NCBI GenBank assembly: GCA_025358485.1
Contig: JANYJJ010000185.1
Coordinates: 1 to 58,837 of the forward strand
Direction of reading: 5' to 3'
DNA from: Burkholderiales bacterium
GTDB lineage: Bacteria; Pseudomonadota; Gammaproteobacteria; Burkholderiales; Burkholderiaceae_C
Length of the DNA stretch: 58,837 nucleotides
The notes beneath the pieces were generated by a model. It did not search any database. It was not told the DNA's origin and saw nothing but the letters and a program-made list of their open reading frames with translations. Below are positions 46,492 through 54,970 of this stretch, in pieces (position 1 is the stretch's first letter; every line of letters begins with the position of its first letter). Both the position numbers and the translations under genes were made by a program.

Positions 46492-47988
46492 TCATCCGAA
46501 CCAGCTCCACCAAGCCAGCCGCAAGCGGTCGGCTGCGCGCATGACCCAGCCCACCAGCAGCGGGCGTTGGCCCACGTGGATGCGTGCGTGTCCGGTCAAG
46601 CCAGGGCGCAGATTGGGTGGTGTTTGGCTCAATTCTGCCTCCACCTCAAACACATTGCGACCTTCCAAAGTGGTGGCCATGGGCGTGATGCGCGCCACGC
46701 GCAACGGCAAGCTGTCCCAAGGCAAAGCCGACAACGCCAGCGTGCCTTCTTGGTGGGCGCTGACCCTGGCGATGTCGGCTTCGTCCACTTCCACGATCAC
46801 CCGAAAGCGTCCGGCCGGGGCCAAGGTCATCAGCTCGGCACCTTGTTCCAGGGGCGCGCCCAGGCGCTGGCTCAAGTCGCCGTGCACCACCACCGCGTCA
46901 AACGGTGCGCGCACTTGAGACCGATCAAGCTGCGACTGCACCATGTCCAACTGCGCCTGCATTTCATTCGATTTGGCCAGGCCGATCACCAACTGCGAGC
47001 GGTCGGCTTTGGCATTGGCCTCGGCCAGCGTGCTGTCACTTTGCGCGAGCTGACTGCTCCAGCGCTCACGCTCCACCAACAACTCCTGGTCGGCCATTTC
47101 CAACAGCAACTGGCCTTCTTTCACCACGTCGCCGGGGCGCACGTGCACCTGTTTCAAAAAGCCCGCCACCGGTGCCGACAGCATGCGCTGCGTGGCACCT
47201 TCAACGCGCGCATGGCCGCTCACATTCAAGTCTGCGGGCCACAAAGTCAACGCGGCAAAGGTCAAGGCTGCGCCGCCCGCAATGGCCACGCGCCAACGCT
47301 TGAAGCCCAAGGCGCGCTCGCGTTTCCACCAGCGCGCAAGCCGCTGTTTGATTTGATAGTCGCGCTCGTCCAGCAACTGAAGCACCGGCCCGCCGAATGC
47401 GGCCAGGTGTTGAAACGCGGCCATGTCAGCGGTGCTGAGTGGTGTCTTGTTGCCGCTGCTGCGCTGCACGCACAGCACGCCGATGGCGGGCGCTGCGTTG
47501 TGGCTTGAATCTGCTGCGGCGCTCAAAAGAACGCACGCCACGCTGCCTTCGCTGTGGCCAATCAATTGCTGCTGTGCCGCCCGTATGCGCGGCACCGCTT
47601 CAAATTCCAAAGGCGGCGTCAACAAGTGCGCACGTTGATCCAGTGCCTCGTGCATGGCGGTCAACACACTGCGCACATGGCTCGATCCGGGGTCGTTCGA
47701 GACCCCGCCCGACAAGTAAATTTTCTCGAGTCGCTGGCCTGCCGCAGACGTTCCAAATTCCAAGAACGCCAGCGCCACGCGGTCATGCCCGCCGTCGCGC
47801 GCCAAGGTGTCGACCCAACGCTGCGCCGCCTCTGCGCGCGTGCAGGCCGACAACAACTCGGCCTGCACTCCCAGCACCATACCCAGCTCCAAACCCAGCA
47901 CCTGCGCATCGGACGCAGTCGCGCAGGCCTGCGCAACGTCAGCCGATGCAGGCAATCCCAGAGGTGATGAAAACGGCAAAACAGACAT
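46492..47988 (-). CDS. GAF domain-HlyD adaptor fusion
   Basis: 498 residues from the ATG at 47988 (an in-frame GTG at 48057 would add 23). The first 210 form a GAF-like sensory domain on the cytosolic side (AELLSACTRAEAAQRWVDTL, VALAFLEFG, GVLCVQRSSGNKTPL). One membrane helix (WRVAIAGGAALTFAALTLW) is followed by lipoyl halves (MLSAPVAGFLKQVHVRPGDV; QVRAPFDAVVVHGDLSQRLG) and an adaptor barrel. It is the first gene of the export operon. GAF domains are unusual on HlyD adaptors and suggest gating by a cytosolic ligand, which is inference. Confidence 0.85.
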   Translation of the reverse strand: MSVLPFSSPLGLPASADVAQACATASDAQVLGLELGMVLGVQAELLSACTRAEAAQRWVDTLARDGGHDRVALAFLEFGTSAAGQRLEKIYLSGGVSNDPGSSHVRSVLTAMHEALDQRAHLLTPPLEFEAVPRIRAAQQQLIGHSEGSVACVLLSAAADSSHNAAPAIGVLCVQRSSGNKTPLSTADMAAFQHLAAFGGPVLQLLDERDYQIKQRLARWWKRERALGFKRWRVAIAGGAALTFAALTLWPADLNVSGHARVEGATQRMLSAPVAGFLKQVHVRPGDVVKEGQLLLEMADQELLVERERWSSQLAQSDSTLAEANAKADRSQLVIGLAKSNEMQAQLDMVQSQLDRSQVRAPFDAVVVHGDLSQRLGAPLEQGAELMTLAPAGRFRVIVEVDEADIARVSAHQEGTLALSALPWDSLPLRVARITPMATTLEGRNVFEVEAELSQTPPNLRPGLTGHARIHVGQRPLLVGWVMRAADRLRLAWWSWFG

Positions 47989-48094
47989 GAATGAGGACAC
48001 CACTCCAGCAGCCCACACAGGCGTCCCTGACCATCGGGTCAGGGGCAAACGCCACACCGCTCAAGTTTCGAAGCGCTCGCTCTGAGGCGGTCGC

Positions 48095-48114
48095 GCGATC
48101 AGACGGGTGATCGC
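48095..48114. promoter_or_regulatory. Palindrome in the divergent promoter region of the export operon
   Basis: GCGATCA-GACGGG-TGATCGC has perfect 7-bp arms. It lies about 110 bp upstream of the first export gene start and 217 bp upstream of the divergent iorA-like gene. It could be an operator for either. The rest of 47989-48330 shows no gene. Confidence 0.45.
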
Positions 48115-48330
48115 ATGCTTGTCTTTTGTGGCTTCGTTGCAAACAGTTGCCAGGCCGACAGCGGCTGTCCCTGCGCGCATTAGGGTAAGCACGCGTTGGA
48201 CATTCAGGCGTCTGACTCTCATGCTTCAACGGCGTCAAAAAATTGCACACGCGTCGCTTCACCGCCAATAAAGCGCGCGATCACGCATCTAATTCGCCCA
48301 CCCGATCAAAACCAAAAGAGGAAACAGCAC

Positions 48331-48798
48331 ATGAGCATAGGAATGAAGATCAACGGCAAGACGGTCACCGTCAAGGCCGATGCAGACACCCCGTTGTTGT
48401 GGGTGATTCGTGATGAGATCGGGCTCGTGGGCACCAAGTTTGGTTGCGGTGCGGGCTTGTGTGGTGCTTGCACCGTGCACCTTGACGGCGTGCCGATTCG
48501 GTCATGCTCCACGCCGCTGTCGGCAGCGGCGGGCAAGTCCATCAGCACGGTGGAAAGCTTGTCGGCCAACAACAGCCACCCGCTGCAAAAAGCCTGGATT
48601 GCGCACGACGTGCCGCAGTGCGGCTACTGCCAGTCGGGCCAACTCATGAGCGCGGCTGCGCTGCTCAAGGGCAACAAAAACCCAACCGACGCTGACATCG
48701 ACGCCGCCATGAGCGGCAACGTGTGCCGCTGCGGCACTTACGGACGCATCAAGGCAGCGATCAAAACCGCCGCCGCTGACATGCGCAAAGCCGCTTGA
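48331..48798 (+). CDS. iorA: Molybdenum hydroxylase small subunit, [2Fe-2S] (isoquinoline 1-oxidoreductase alpha-like)
   Basis: 155 residues. A plant-type ferredoxin cluster motif ([16 protein letters not shown]) and a second cluster motif ([10 protein letters not shown]...CRCGTYGRI) are intact, as in IorA and CoxS-type subunits. It transfers electrons from the molybdopterin subunit encoded next. AAGAGGA lies 10 bp before the ATG at 48331, which rules out the longer frame from 48196. The large subunit gene starts 15 bp after the stop. Confidence 0.9.
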   Translation: MSIGMKINGKTVTVKADADTPLLWVIRDEIGLVGTKFGCGAGLCGACTVHLDGVPIRSCSTPLSAAAGKSISTVESLSANNSHPLQKAWIAHDVPQCGYCQSGQLMSAAALLKGNKNPTDADIDAAMSGNVCRCGTYGRIKAAIKTAAADMRKAA

Positions 48799-48812
48799 AG
48801 GGAAACCACACC

Positions 48813-50972
48813 ATGACAACCCAACTTTCATCCGCTCTTTCAACTGCCGCAGAAGTTTCGCGTCGCGGCTTTTTGCAAACCACCACGGTCGCATCTGGCG
48901 GCCTCATGCTGGGCTTCACCGTGCTCAGCAACCAAGCACTGGCGGCGGGCACTCTGCACACGCCAAATGCGTGGGTGCACATTGCCGACGACAACACCAT
49001 CACCATTTTGTCGGCCCGTTCCGAAATGGGACAGGGCGTGTACACGTCCATGCCCATGCTGGTGGCCGAAGAGCTCAACGTTGACCTGAAAAAGATCAAG
49101 GTCGCGATTGCGCCTCCGGGCAAGGCTTACGGCAATGCGCTGCTTGGTGGCGTGCAGCTCACTGGCGGCAGCACTTCCGTGCGCGACGGCTGGGACAAGC
49201 TGCGCACGGCCGGTGCGCAAGTGCGCGAAATGCTCATCAGCGCGGCCGCCGCCAAGTGGAATGTGGATCGCAGCACCTTGACTGCCGTGAACGGCACGGT
49301 GGTCGGTGCTGGCGGTAAGAAGGCCACGTATGGCCAATTGGCCGCGGCCGCATCAAAGCTGCCTGTGCCCGAGAAAGTGGCACTCAAAGACCCGAAAGAT
49401 TTCGCCATCGTCGGCAAGCGCACCAAGCGCTTGGACACGCCCGCCAAGATCAACGGCACGGCCGAATACGGCATTGACGTGAAGCTGCCCGGCATGGTGT
49501 ATGCCTCACTGGAACAGTGCCCTGTGATTGGCGGCACCGTGAAAAGCTTTGACGCCAGCCGCGCCAAAGCCATGCCCGGCGTGATCGACGTGGTGCAAAT
49601 CCCGGACGGCGTGGCGGTGGTGGCCCAGAGTTACTGGCAAGCCAAAAAAGCGCGTGAGGTGCTCACCGTGTCGTGGGACGAAGGCAAGGGCGCCGCCCTG
49701 ACCGACAAGGCCATGATGCAAGGCCTGCGCGCAGCCGTAGACACTGGCAAAGTGCTGCCCAACAAGGCCGTGGGCGATGCCGAAGCGGGCATCAAAGCTT
49801 CCAACAAAGTGATGCGCGCCACGTATGAGATGCCTTTGCTGTCGCACTCGCCACTGGAGCCGATGAACTTCACGGCCCATTATCACGACAACAAAATCGA
49901 CCTTGTCGGCCCGACCCAGTGGCAAGACTTTGCCGCAGGCACCGTGGCCGCCACCGTCGGCGTCAAGCCGGAAGACGTCACCTTGAAGACCACCTTCTTG
50001 GGCGGCGGTTTTGGGCGTCGCATCGACATCGACTTCATCATCCAAGCGGCGCAAATCTCCAAGGCAGTGGGCAAACCGGTGAAGCTGATCTGGTCGCGTG
50101 AAGACGACATGACACACGACTTTTACCGTCCGCAGTCGGTGCACACCATGGCAGCTGCCATCGGTGCCGACGGCAAACCCACGGCCATGACTTACCGCAT
50201 GACCTCGCAGTCGGTCACGGGCCGTTTGTTCGGCTTGCCGCCCGAAGCGTCTGACCCGCTGATGACCGAAGCGGCCATCGCGGGCTATGAGATCGCCGCG
50301 ACGCGTCACGACACCGTGAAGCACGATGCGGGCATGCGCGTGGGCTTTTGGCGCTCGGTCAGTCACATGCAAAACGTCTTCGCCAACGAAGGCTTCGTGG
50401 ATGAAATGGCGGCGGCGGCTGGCAAAGACCCGTATGCCTATCGCATGTCGATGCTTGCCAACCAGCCGCGCTACGCCAACGTGTTGAAGATGACGGCTGA
50501 AAAAGCGGGTTGGGGCACGGCCGCACCGGCCGGTCGCACGCGCGGCATCGCCTTGATGGAAGGCTACGACACCTACATGGCGCTGGTGGCCGAGATTTCG
50601 ATGCAAAACAACGAAGTCAAGGTTCACAAGGTCACGGTGGTGGCCGACCTGGGACGCATGGTCAACCCCGAAACTGTCGAAGCGCAAATCGAAGGCAGCA
50701 TCATTTTTGGCTTGACCGCAGCGATGTACGGCGAGATCACGGTGGACAAAGGTCGCGTCCAGCAGACCAACTTCAACACCTACAAAATGGTGCGCATGAA
50801 CGAAGCTCCGGCCATTGCCATCACGCTGTTGGCAAGCACCGAAAAGCCAGGCGGAATTGGCGAGCCAGCCACGGCTTTGATCGGCCCCGCGGTGGCGAAT
50901 GCCATCTTCGCGGCGAACGGCAAGCGTCTGCGCAAAATGCCGTTCACGCCTGAAAACATCATGAGCGCCTGA
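48813..50972 (+). CDS. iorB: Molybdopterin-binding large subunit (isoquinoline 1-oxidoreductase beta-like)
   Basis: 719 residues of the xanthine dehydrogenase family. An N-terminal Tat signal (SRRGFLQTTTVASGG) predicts periplasmic location. Cofactor-contact regions include GQGVYTSMPMLVAEELNV, GGFGRRIDIDFIIQAAQISK and EKPGGIGEPATALIGPAVAN. Characterised members hydroxylate N-heteroaromatics or oxidise aldehydes; the substrate here is not evident. No cytochrome or XdhC-type maturation gene is adjacent, so electron acceptor and maturation factors must be elsewhere. A strong terminator follows. Confidence 0.9.
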   Translation: MTTQLSSALSTAAEVSRRGFLQTTTVASGGLMLGFTVLSNQALAAGTLHTPNAWVHIADDNTITILSARSEMGQGVYTSMPMLVAEELNVDLKKIKVAIAPPGKAYGNALLGGVQLTGGSTSVRDGWDKLRTAGAQVREMLISAAAAKWNVDRSTLTAVNGTVVGAGGKKATYGQLAAAASKLPVPEKVALKDPKDFAIVGKRTKRLDTPAKINGTAEYGIDVKLPGMVYASLEQCPVIGGTVKSFDASRAKAMPGVIDVVQIPDGVAVVAQSYWQAKKAREVLTVSWDEGKGAALTDKAMMQGLRAAVDTGKVLPNKAVGDAEAGIKASNKVMRATYEMPLLSHSPLEPMNFTAHYHDNKIDLVGPTQWQDFAAGTVAATVGVKPEDVTLKTTFLGGGFGRRIDIDFIIQAAQISKAVGKPVKLIWSREDDMTHDFYRPQSVHTMAAAIGADGKPTAMTYRMTSQSVTGRLFGLPPEASDPLMTEAAIAGYEIAATRHDTVKHDAGMRVGFWRSVSHMQNVFANEGFVDEMAAAAGKDPYAYRMSMLANQPRYANVLKMTAEKAGWGTAAPAGRTRGIALMEGYDTYMALVAEISMQNNEVKVHKVTVVADLGRMVNPETVEAQIEGSIIFGLTAAMYGEITVDKGRVQQTNFNTYKMVRMNEAPAIAITLLASTEKPGGIGEPATALIGPAVANAIFAANGKRLRKMPFTPENIMSA

Positions 50973-50989
50973 GCGTTCAAAGCCCTTTG

Positions 50990-51029
50990 AAAAGCGGGTT
51001 CGGCGCAAGCCGAACCCGCTTTTGTTTTT
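50990..51029 (+). terminator. Intrinsic terminator after iorB
   Basis: A perfect 15-bp stem, AAAAGCGGGTTCGGC pairing with its complement at 51009-51023, encloses a GCAA tetraloop. TTTTGTTTTT overlaps and follows the stem. This is a textbook rho-independent terminator. Confidence 0.93.
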
Positions 51030-51030
51030 G

Positions 51031-51177
51031 CCCCCTCTCCTTGACGGAGAGGGTTGGGGAGAGGTGAAAGCGTTTATCTAAACCGCAAGTGTTTGGAGCT
51101 TTCACCTCCTCCCCTGCCCTCCCCCGTCAAGGGGGAGGGAGTCAATACGGAAGCTCCCCCGTCAAGGTGGAGGGAGC
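51031..51177. repeat. Palindromic repeat element, MITE/REP-like
   Basis: Nested inverted repeats: CCCTCTCC-TTGAC-GGAGAGGG (51033-51053); GGGGAGAGGTGAAAGC pairing with GCTTTCACCTCCTCCCC across about 28 nt; a 22-bp palindrome centred on GTCAAG (51118-51139); and another, GCTCCCCC-GTCAAGG-TGGAGGGAGC (51153-51177). The pieces resemble a common proteobacterial CCCTCTCC...GGAGAGGG repeat. It lies between the iorB terminator and the next gene. Confidence 0.75.
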
Positions 51178-51223
51178 AACACCGCAGGTATCCTCGTGGG
51201 TTCCGTTGAATCCACGACGTCCC

Positions 51224-52498
51224 ATGCCCATCCTCAACCGTCCTTTCGCCGAGCTCCCCACCCACTGCGATGTGCTGGTGATCGGCGCAGGCCCGGCCGG
51301 CAGCGCGGCGGCGCGCACTTTGGCGCAGGCGGGCTTCGACGTGGTGATGATCGACACCCACGCTTTCCCGCGCGACAAAATTTGCGGCGACGGCCTCATC
51401 CCCGATGCCCACCACGCGCTGCGCAAACTCGGCGTGTTGGATGAAGTGATGGGCATGGCTCAACACGCCACCCATGTCGGCATCACCGGCCCGCGCGGCG
51501 GCAACATCAAGGTGCCCGGCAGCTTGGCCGTCTTGCCACGCAAAGAACTCGACATGGTGCTGTGCCGCGCGGCAGCCCAAGCCGGTGCGCGCATGTTCGC
51601 GCCGGTCAAATTCACCGCACCCATTGAAGAAGACATCGGCGGCGTCAAAACGGTGGTCGGCGCGCGTTTGCAAGCCGTTGGACATGACGACCCAGGTACG
51701 CACGAGCTGCGCGCGCCGTGGGTGGTCATGGCCACCGGCGCAGCCACCCAAGCCACGCAAGCCGCCGACATGTGCACCCGCCGCACGCCCAGTGGCATCG
51801 CACTGCGCGGCTATGTGAAAAACCCCGCTATGAAAACGCGCATCACCGATTTGGATGTTGTGTGGCACCCGCGCATGAAGGGCGGCTACGGTTGGATATT
51901 CCCTTGCCCTGGGGACGTGTTCAACATCGGCGCGGGCGTGGTGCACAGCCACAAGGTCGGCAAAGACGGCCGCCACGTGATGCAAGACGTCAACCTGCGT
52001 GAGGTGTTTCAAGCCTTCACCGAAGTGCATGCGCCTGCGCGCGATTTGATCGCCACTGGCGAATGGACAGGCGAATTGAAAGGCGCGCCGCTGCGCTGCT
52101 CATTGAACGGCGCGCTGTATTCACGCCCCGGTTTGCTGGTGACGGGTGAGGCGGCGGGCAGCACCTACGACTTCACTGGTGAAGGCATAGGCAAGGCCAT
52201 GCAAACCGGCATCTTGGCGGCCGAAGCAGTGATTGAAGGTCGCGCCAAACAGCGCAGCAGCGCTGACATCCGCGCCACTTACGAGGCAGGCTTGCTGGCA
52301 CTGAAACCGCGCTTCGATATGTATGAAAAAGCCAGCACCGTCAACGCCTACCCGTGGCTGATCGACCTGCTGGTGTGGAGCGCCAAGCGCAGCCCCGGCC
52401 GCATCCAGCGCATGAGCGGCGTGCTTGAAGAAACGCACATTCCCAAAGGCTTGGTCAGCTTGAAAAGCTTGGCGCGTTTGGTGTTTGTGCGCAGCTGA
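51224..52498 (+). CDS. FAD-dependent oxidoreductase, geranylgeranyl reductase family
   Basis: 424 residues. The Rossmann dinucleotide motif CDVLVIGAGPAGSAAARTLA is followed by the family marker FPRDKICGDGLIPDA and the second FAD motif GLLVTGEAAGSTYDFTGEGI. Relatives reduce isoprenoid double bonds or act as monooxygenases of lipids; this branch has no assigned substrate that I can name. The ATG at 51224 lies just before the Rossmann strand; the frame upstream runs through the palindromic repeat. No partner gene is in the same operon. Confidence 0.87.
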   Translation: MPILNRPFAELPTHCDVLVIGAGPAGSAAARTLAQAGFDVVMIDTHAFPRDKICGDGLIPDAHHALRKLGVLDEVMGMAQHATHVGITGPRGGNIKVPGSLAVLPRKELDMVLCRAAAQAGARMFAPVKFTAPIEEDIGGVKTVVGARLQAVGHDDPGTHELRAPWVVMATGAATQATQAADMCTRRTPSGIALRGYVKNPAMKTRITDLDVVWHPRMKGGYGWIFPCPGDVFNIGAGVVHSHKVGKDGRHVMQDVNLREVFQAFTEVHAPARDLIATGEWTGELKGAPLRCSLNGALYSRPGLLVTGEAAGSTYDFTGEGIGKAMQTGILAAEAVIEGRAKQRSSADIRATYEAGLLALKPRFDMYEKASTVNAYPWLIDLLVWSAKRSPGRIQRMSGVLEETHIPKGLVSLKSLARLVFVRS

Positions 52499-52510
52499 AC
52501 TTGGCCATTC

Positions 52511-52566
52511 AAATTCAGCGATCTAAATTCAGCGATCTGAATTTAGTGATCTAAATTTAGCGATTC
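52511..52566. repeat. Four tandem 14-bp repeats
   Basis: AAATTCAGCGATCT (52511-52524) is repeated exactly once, then as GAATTTAGTGATCT and AAATTTAGCGATTC. The spacing is an exact 14 bp, so the copies fall on a regularly rotating helix face. It is AT-rich compared with its surroundings and lies 110 bp before the carboxypeptidase start. Confidence 0.85.
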
Positions 52567-52675
52567 AAAGTCGCGCCGTCAGGGTTTGCGACAGGGCCAG
52601 TCTGCGGAGAAACCCAGGCAAGACCAGGCAAAGCTGACACACTTCGTCACCACCTCTTGACGAATTTGCCTTGCC

Positions 52676-54391
52676 ATGACGCCCTTGCCACCCTTGCTGC
52701 CCAGCCCGCGCTTCGACGTTTTTTACCGGCACCCCGAACAAACCCAACTCCTGCAGGCCTACGCGCATGCGCGGCCCGATCTGGTCAAGCTGCACAGCAT
52801 AGGCAAAAGCTTCGAGGGCCGCGACATTTGGCTGCTCAGCATCACCAACACCCACACCGGGCCGGATGTAGACAAGCCCGCGTTTTGGGTCGACGGCAAC
52901 ATCCACGCCGCCGAGCTGACGGCCTGCACAGCCTGTCTGTACTACATCGATCAATTGGTGAGCCAGTACGGCGTTGACGCGCAAATCACCCACCTGCTCG
53001 ACACCCGCGTGGTCTACATCTGCCCGCGCCTGAACCCCGACGGTGCCGAGCTGGCGTTGGCCGACAAACCGCGCCACATCCGCTCCAGCACGCGCCGTTA
53101 TCCGTTCGAAGAAGAACCGGTGGAGGGCCTGACCATCGAAGACGTGAACGGCGACGGCCGCGTGCTTTTCATGCGCATCCCCGACCCGCACGGTGCCTAC
53201 AAAAAAAGCGCCGCCGATACGCGCCTGATGGTGCCGCGCGACCCCGGTGAATTTGGCGGCGATTACTTTCGCTTGATGCCCGAGGGCAGCATCCAGCAGT
53301 ACAACGGCCTCACGGTCAACGTCAACCCCGACGCCGAGGGCCTCGACTTGAACCGCAACTTCCCTACCGGTTGGCGGCAGGAATTTGAGCAGCTGGGCGC
53401 GGGCCCTTACCCCACCAGCGAACCCGAAGTGCGCGCCATGGTCGACTTCATCATCAGCCACCCCAACATCGGCGCGGCCATCAGCTACCACACCCACAGC
53501 GGCGTGATCTTGCGGCCCATGGGCTCGCAAAGCGACGACGACATGATCCCGGAAGACCTGTGGAGCTACAAGCGCTTCAGCGCCTTGGGCACCGCGTCCA
53601 GCGGCTACCCAGCCATCAGCATTTGGCACGACTTCAAATACCACCCCAAAGAAACCATCACCGGCACGCAGGACTGGATTTACGAACACCTGGGCGCGCT
53701 GTTTTGGACGGTTGAACTGTGGGCGCCCAACAAAGAAGCCGGCATCACCGACTACAAATGGATCGACTGGTACCGCGACCACCCGGTCGAAGACGACCTC
53801 AAGCTGCTGAAGTGGAGCGACGATCACTGCGGCGGCCGCGCCCATGTGGACTGGAAGCCGTTTCATCACCCGCAGTTGGGCGAAATTGAAATTGGTGGCT
53901 GGGACAAGATGAACTATTGGCGCAACCCGCCGCCGCATTTGCGCGAGCGCGAAGCCGCGCGCTTCCCCGCTTGGATGAATCAAATTGCGCTCAGCCTGCC
54001 CAAGCTCGAACTGCTGCGCACCGAAGTGCAGGCGCTGGGGCCAGACACGTGGCGCGTGCGTTTGGCCGTGGCCAACAGCGGCTACTTGAGCGCGGCAGTC
54101 ACCAAGCGAGCCGAACAACGCAAAACCGTGCGCGGCGTGATGTTCGAGATCCACATGCCGCCCGACTCAAGCACCGTCAGCCTGGTGGCAGGCAAGCAGC
54201 GCTTAGAGGGCCCACACCTGGACGGCCACGCGCCCAAGACATCGCTGCAAGGCTTTTTGCCCAACCGAAACGTCACCTCAGACCGGGCCGTGGCCGAGTG
54301 GGTGGTGCGCGCACCCAAAGGCACGCGACTGGCCTTGAGCGCCCGCGCCGACCGCGCAGGCGTGGTCAGGGCCGAGGTGAGTTTGGATTGA
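52676..54391 (+). CDS. M14 family zinc carboxypeptidase
   Basis: 571 residues without a signal peptide, so probably cytosolic. Zinc ligands appear as GNIHAAE (H and E near residue 80) and SYHTHSG (His near 275); the catalytic Glu is in FWTVELWAP. DLNRNFPTGW and RLNPDGAE are typical substrate-pocket segments. A C-terminal domain of about 150 residues follows the catalytic core. Substrates of this bacterial branch are not known. The ATG at 52676 starts the frame; LPSPRFDVFY follows. Confidence 0.88.
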   Translation: MTPLPPLLPSPRFDVFYRHPEQTQLLQAYAHARPDLVKLHSIGKSFEGRDIWLLSITNTHTGPDVDKPAFWVDGNIHAAELTACTACLYYIDQLVSQYGVDAQITHLLDTRVVYICPRLNPDGAELALADKPRHIRSSTRRYPFEEEPVEGLTIEDVNGDGRVLFMRIPDPHGAYKKSAADTRLMVPRDPGEFGGDYFRLMPEGSIQQYNGLTVNVNPDAEGLDLNRNFPTGWRQEFEQLGAGPYPTSEPEVRAMVDFIISHPNIGAAISYHTHSGVILRPMGSQSDDDMIPEDLWSYKRFSALGTASSGYPAISIWHDFKYHPKETITGTQDWIYEHLGALFWTVELWAPNKEAGITDYKWIDWYRDHPVEDDLKLLKWSDDHCGGRAHVDWKPFHHPQLGEIEIGGWDKMNYWRNPPPHLREREAARFPAWMNQIALSLPKLELLRTEVQALGPDTWRVRLAVANSGYLSAAVTKRAEQRKTVRGVMFEIHMPPDSSTVSLVAGKQRLEGPHLDGHAPKTSLQGFLPNRNVTSDRAVAEWVVRAPKGTRLALSARADRAGVVRAEVSLD

Positions 54392-54468
54392 CGGTGTTCG
54401 GCGTTTCGCGCGCTCCTGTCGTCTGTTGAGGAACCCACGCCGTGTGCCGCGAAACCCGCTCTGTTCGT

Positions 54469-54894
54469 TCAAAGGGGTTGGCGACATCGTGGTTGCCACT
54501 CGACATACGTTCCCTGCCAAACCGTACCGGGCTGCGAGTGGCTGAACTTTGCTTTGAAAGATGAACGGTTCTGGGGATCGCTCTTGAGGCGGTTGCCGAT
54601 CGCGGACTTCAGCGCCTCGTGCTTTGTTCGATCGGCTGGCAACGCCGGATGTGATTCAAGCGTCACGTCACCCTGTTTGTGAGCTGCTTCCCACCGAAGC
54701 CAGATTTCCCAGTCTTCGAGCACGAGCGCAAGCAACTCTGGGTCCACGGGCGAGACGAAATAGGTATCGCCGTATTCGTCACTGCTGTGATCAAACTCGG
54801 CTTCGTAAATATGCGGAACTCCGTGCAGCTCGGCGATGCCAAGGCGTGGCCCGTCGTGGTAGTTGTTGACAGTGAGAACGCGGTCGCGACTCAT
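54469..54894 (-). CDS. Small hypothetical protein of a cassette-associated family
   Basis: 141 residues from the ATG at 54894 (MSRDRVLTVNNYHDGPRLGI). The middle (YFVSPVDPELLALVLEDWEIWLRWE reduced to its core LEDWEIWLRWE) and HPALP...KHEALK recall small soluble proteins frequently met in integron cassettes and genomic islands; no function is known. The start lies 10 bp from the end of an attC-like hairpin at 54904-54957, the usual spacing in a cassette. The longer frame to 54945 would cross that hairpin. Confidence 0.65.
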   Translation of the reverse strand: MSRDRVLTVNNYHDGPRLGIAELHGVPHIYEAEFDHSSDEYGDTYFVSPVDPELLALVLEDWEIWLRWEAAHKQGDVTLESHPALPADRTKHEALKSAIGNRLKSDPQNRSSFKAKFSHSQPGTVWQGTYVEWQPRCRQPL

Positions 54895-54903
54895 AACGCA
54901 TAT

Positions 54904-54957
54904 TAACGTTGGACAGGAAAGGCGTGACCCGGCCTGCAAGGGCACGTCCTCTCAACG
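54904..54957 (-). other. attC-like imperfect hairpin
   Basis: On the minus strand GTTGAGAGGACGTGCCC pairs, with several unpaired bases on one side, with GGGTCACGCCTTTCCTGTCC. It ends in AACGTTAAT just before the next gene. One-sided bulges are a feature of attC sites, but the R boxes do not fully match consensus. Confidence 0.4.
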
Positions 54958-54970
54958 GAAGACTTCCGCA

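Noticed and set aside
29077-48057. Type I secretion or RTX adhesin (Lap-type) system
   Set aside because: HlyD adaptors are present, but no ABC ATPase, no TolC-like protein and no RTX nonapeptides in the giant protein; a SecA-like motor and an M50 domain are present instead.
49506-51008. A 500-codon minus-strand frame opposite iorB
   Set aside because: Low-complexity His/Arg/Gly composition and complete overlap with iorB; it also crosses the terminator.
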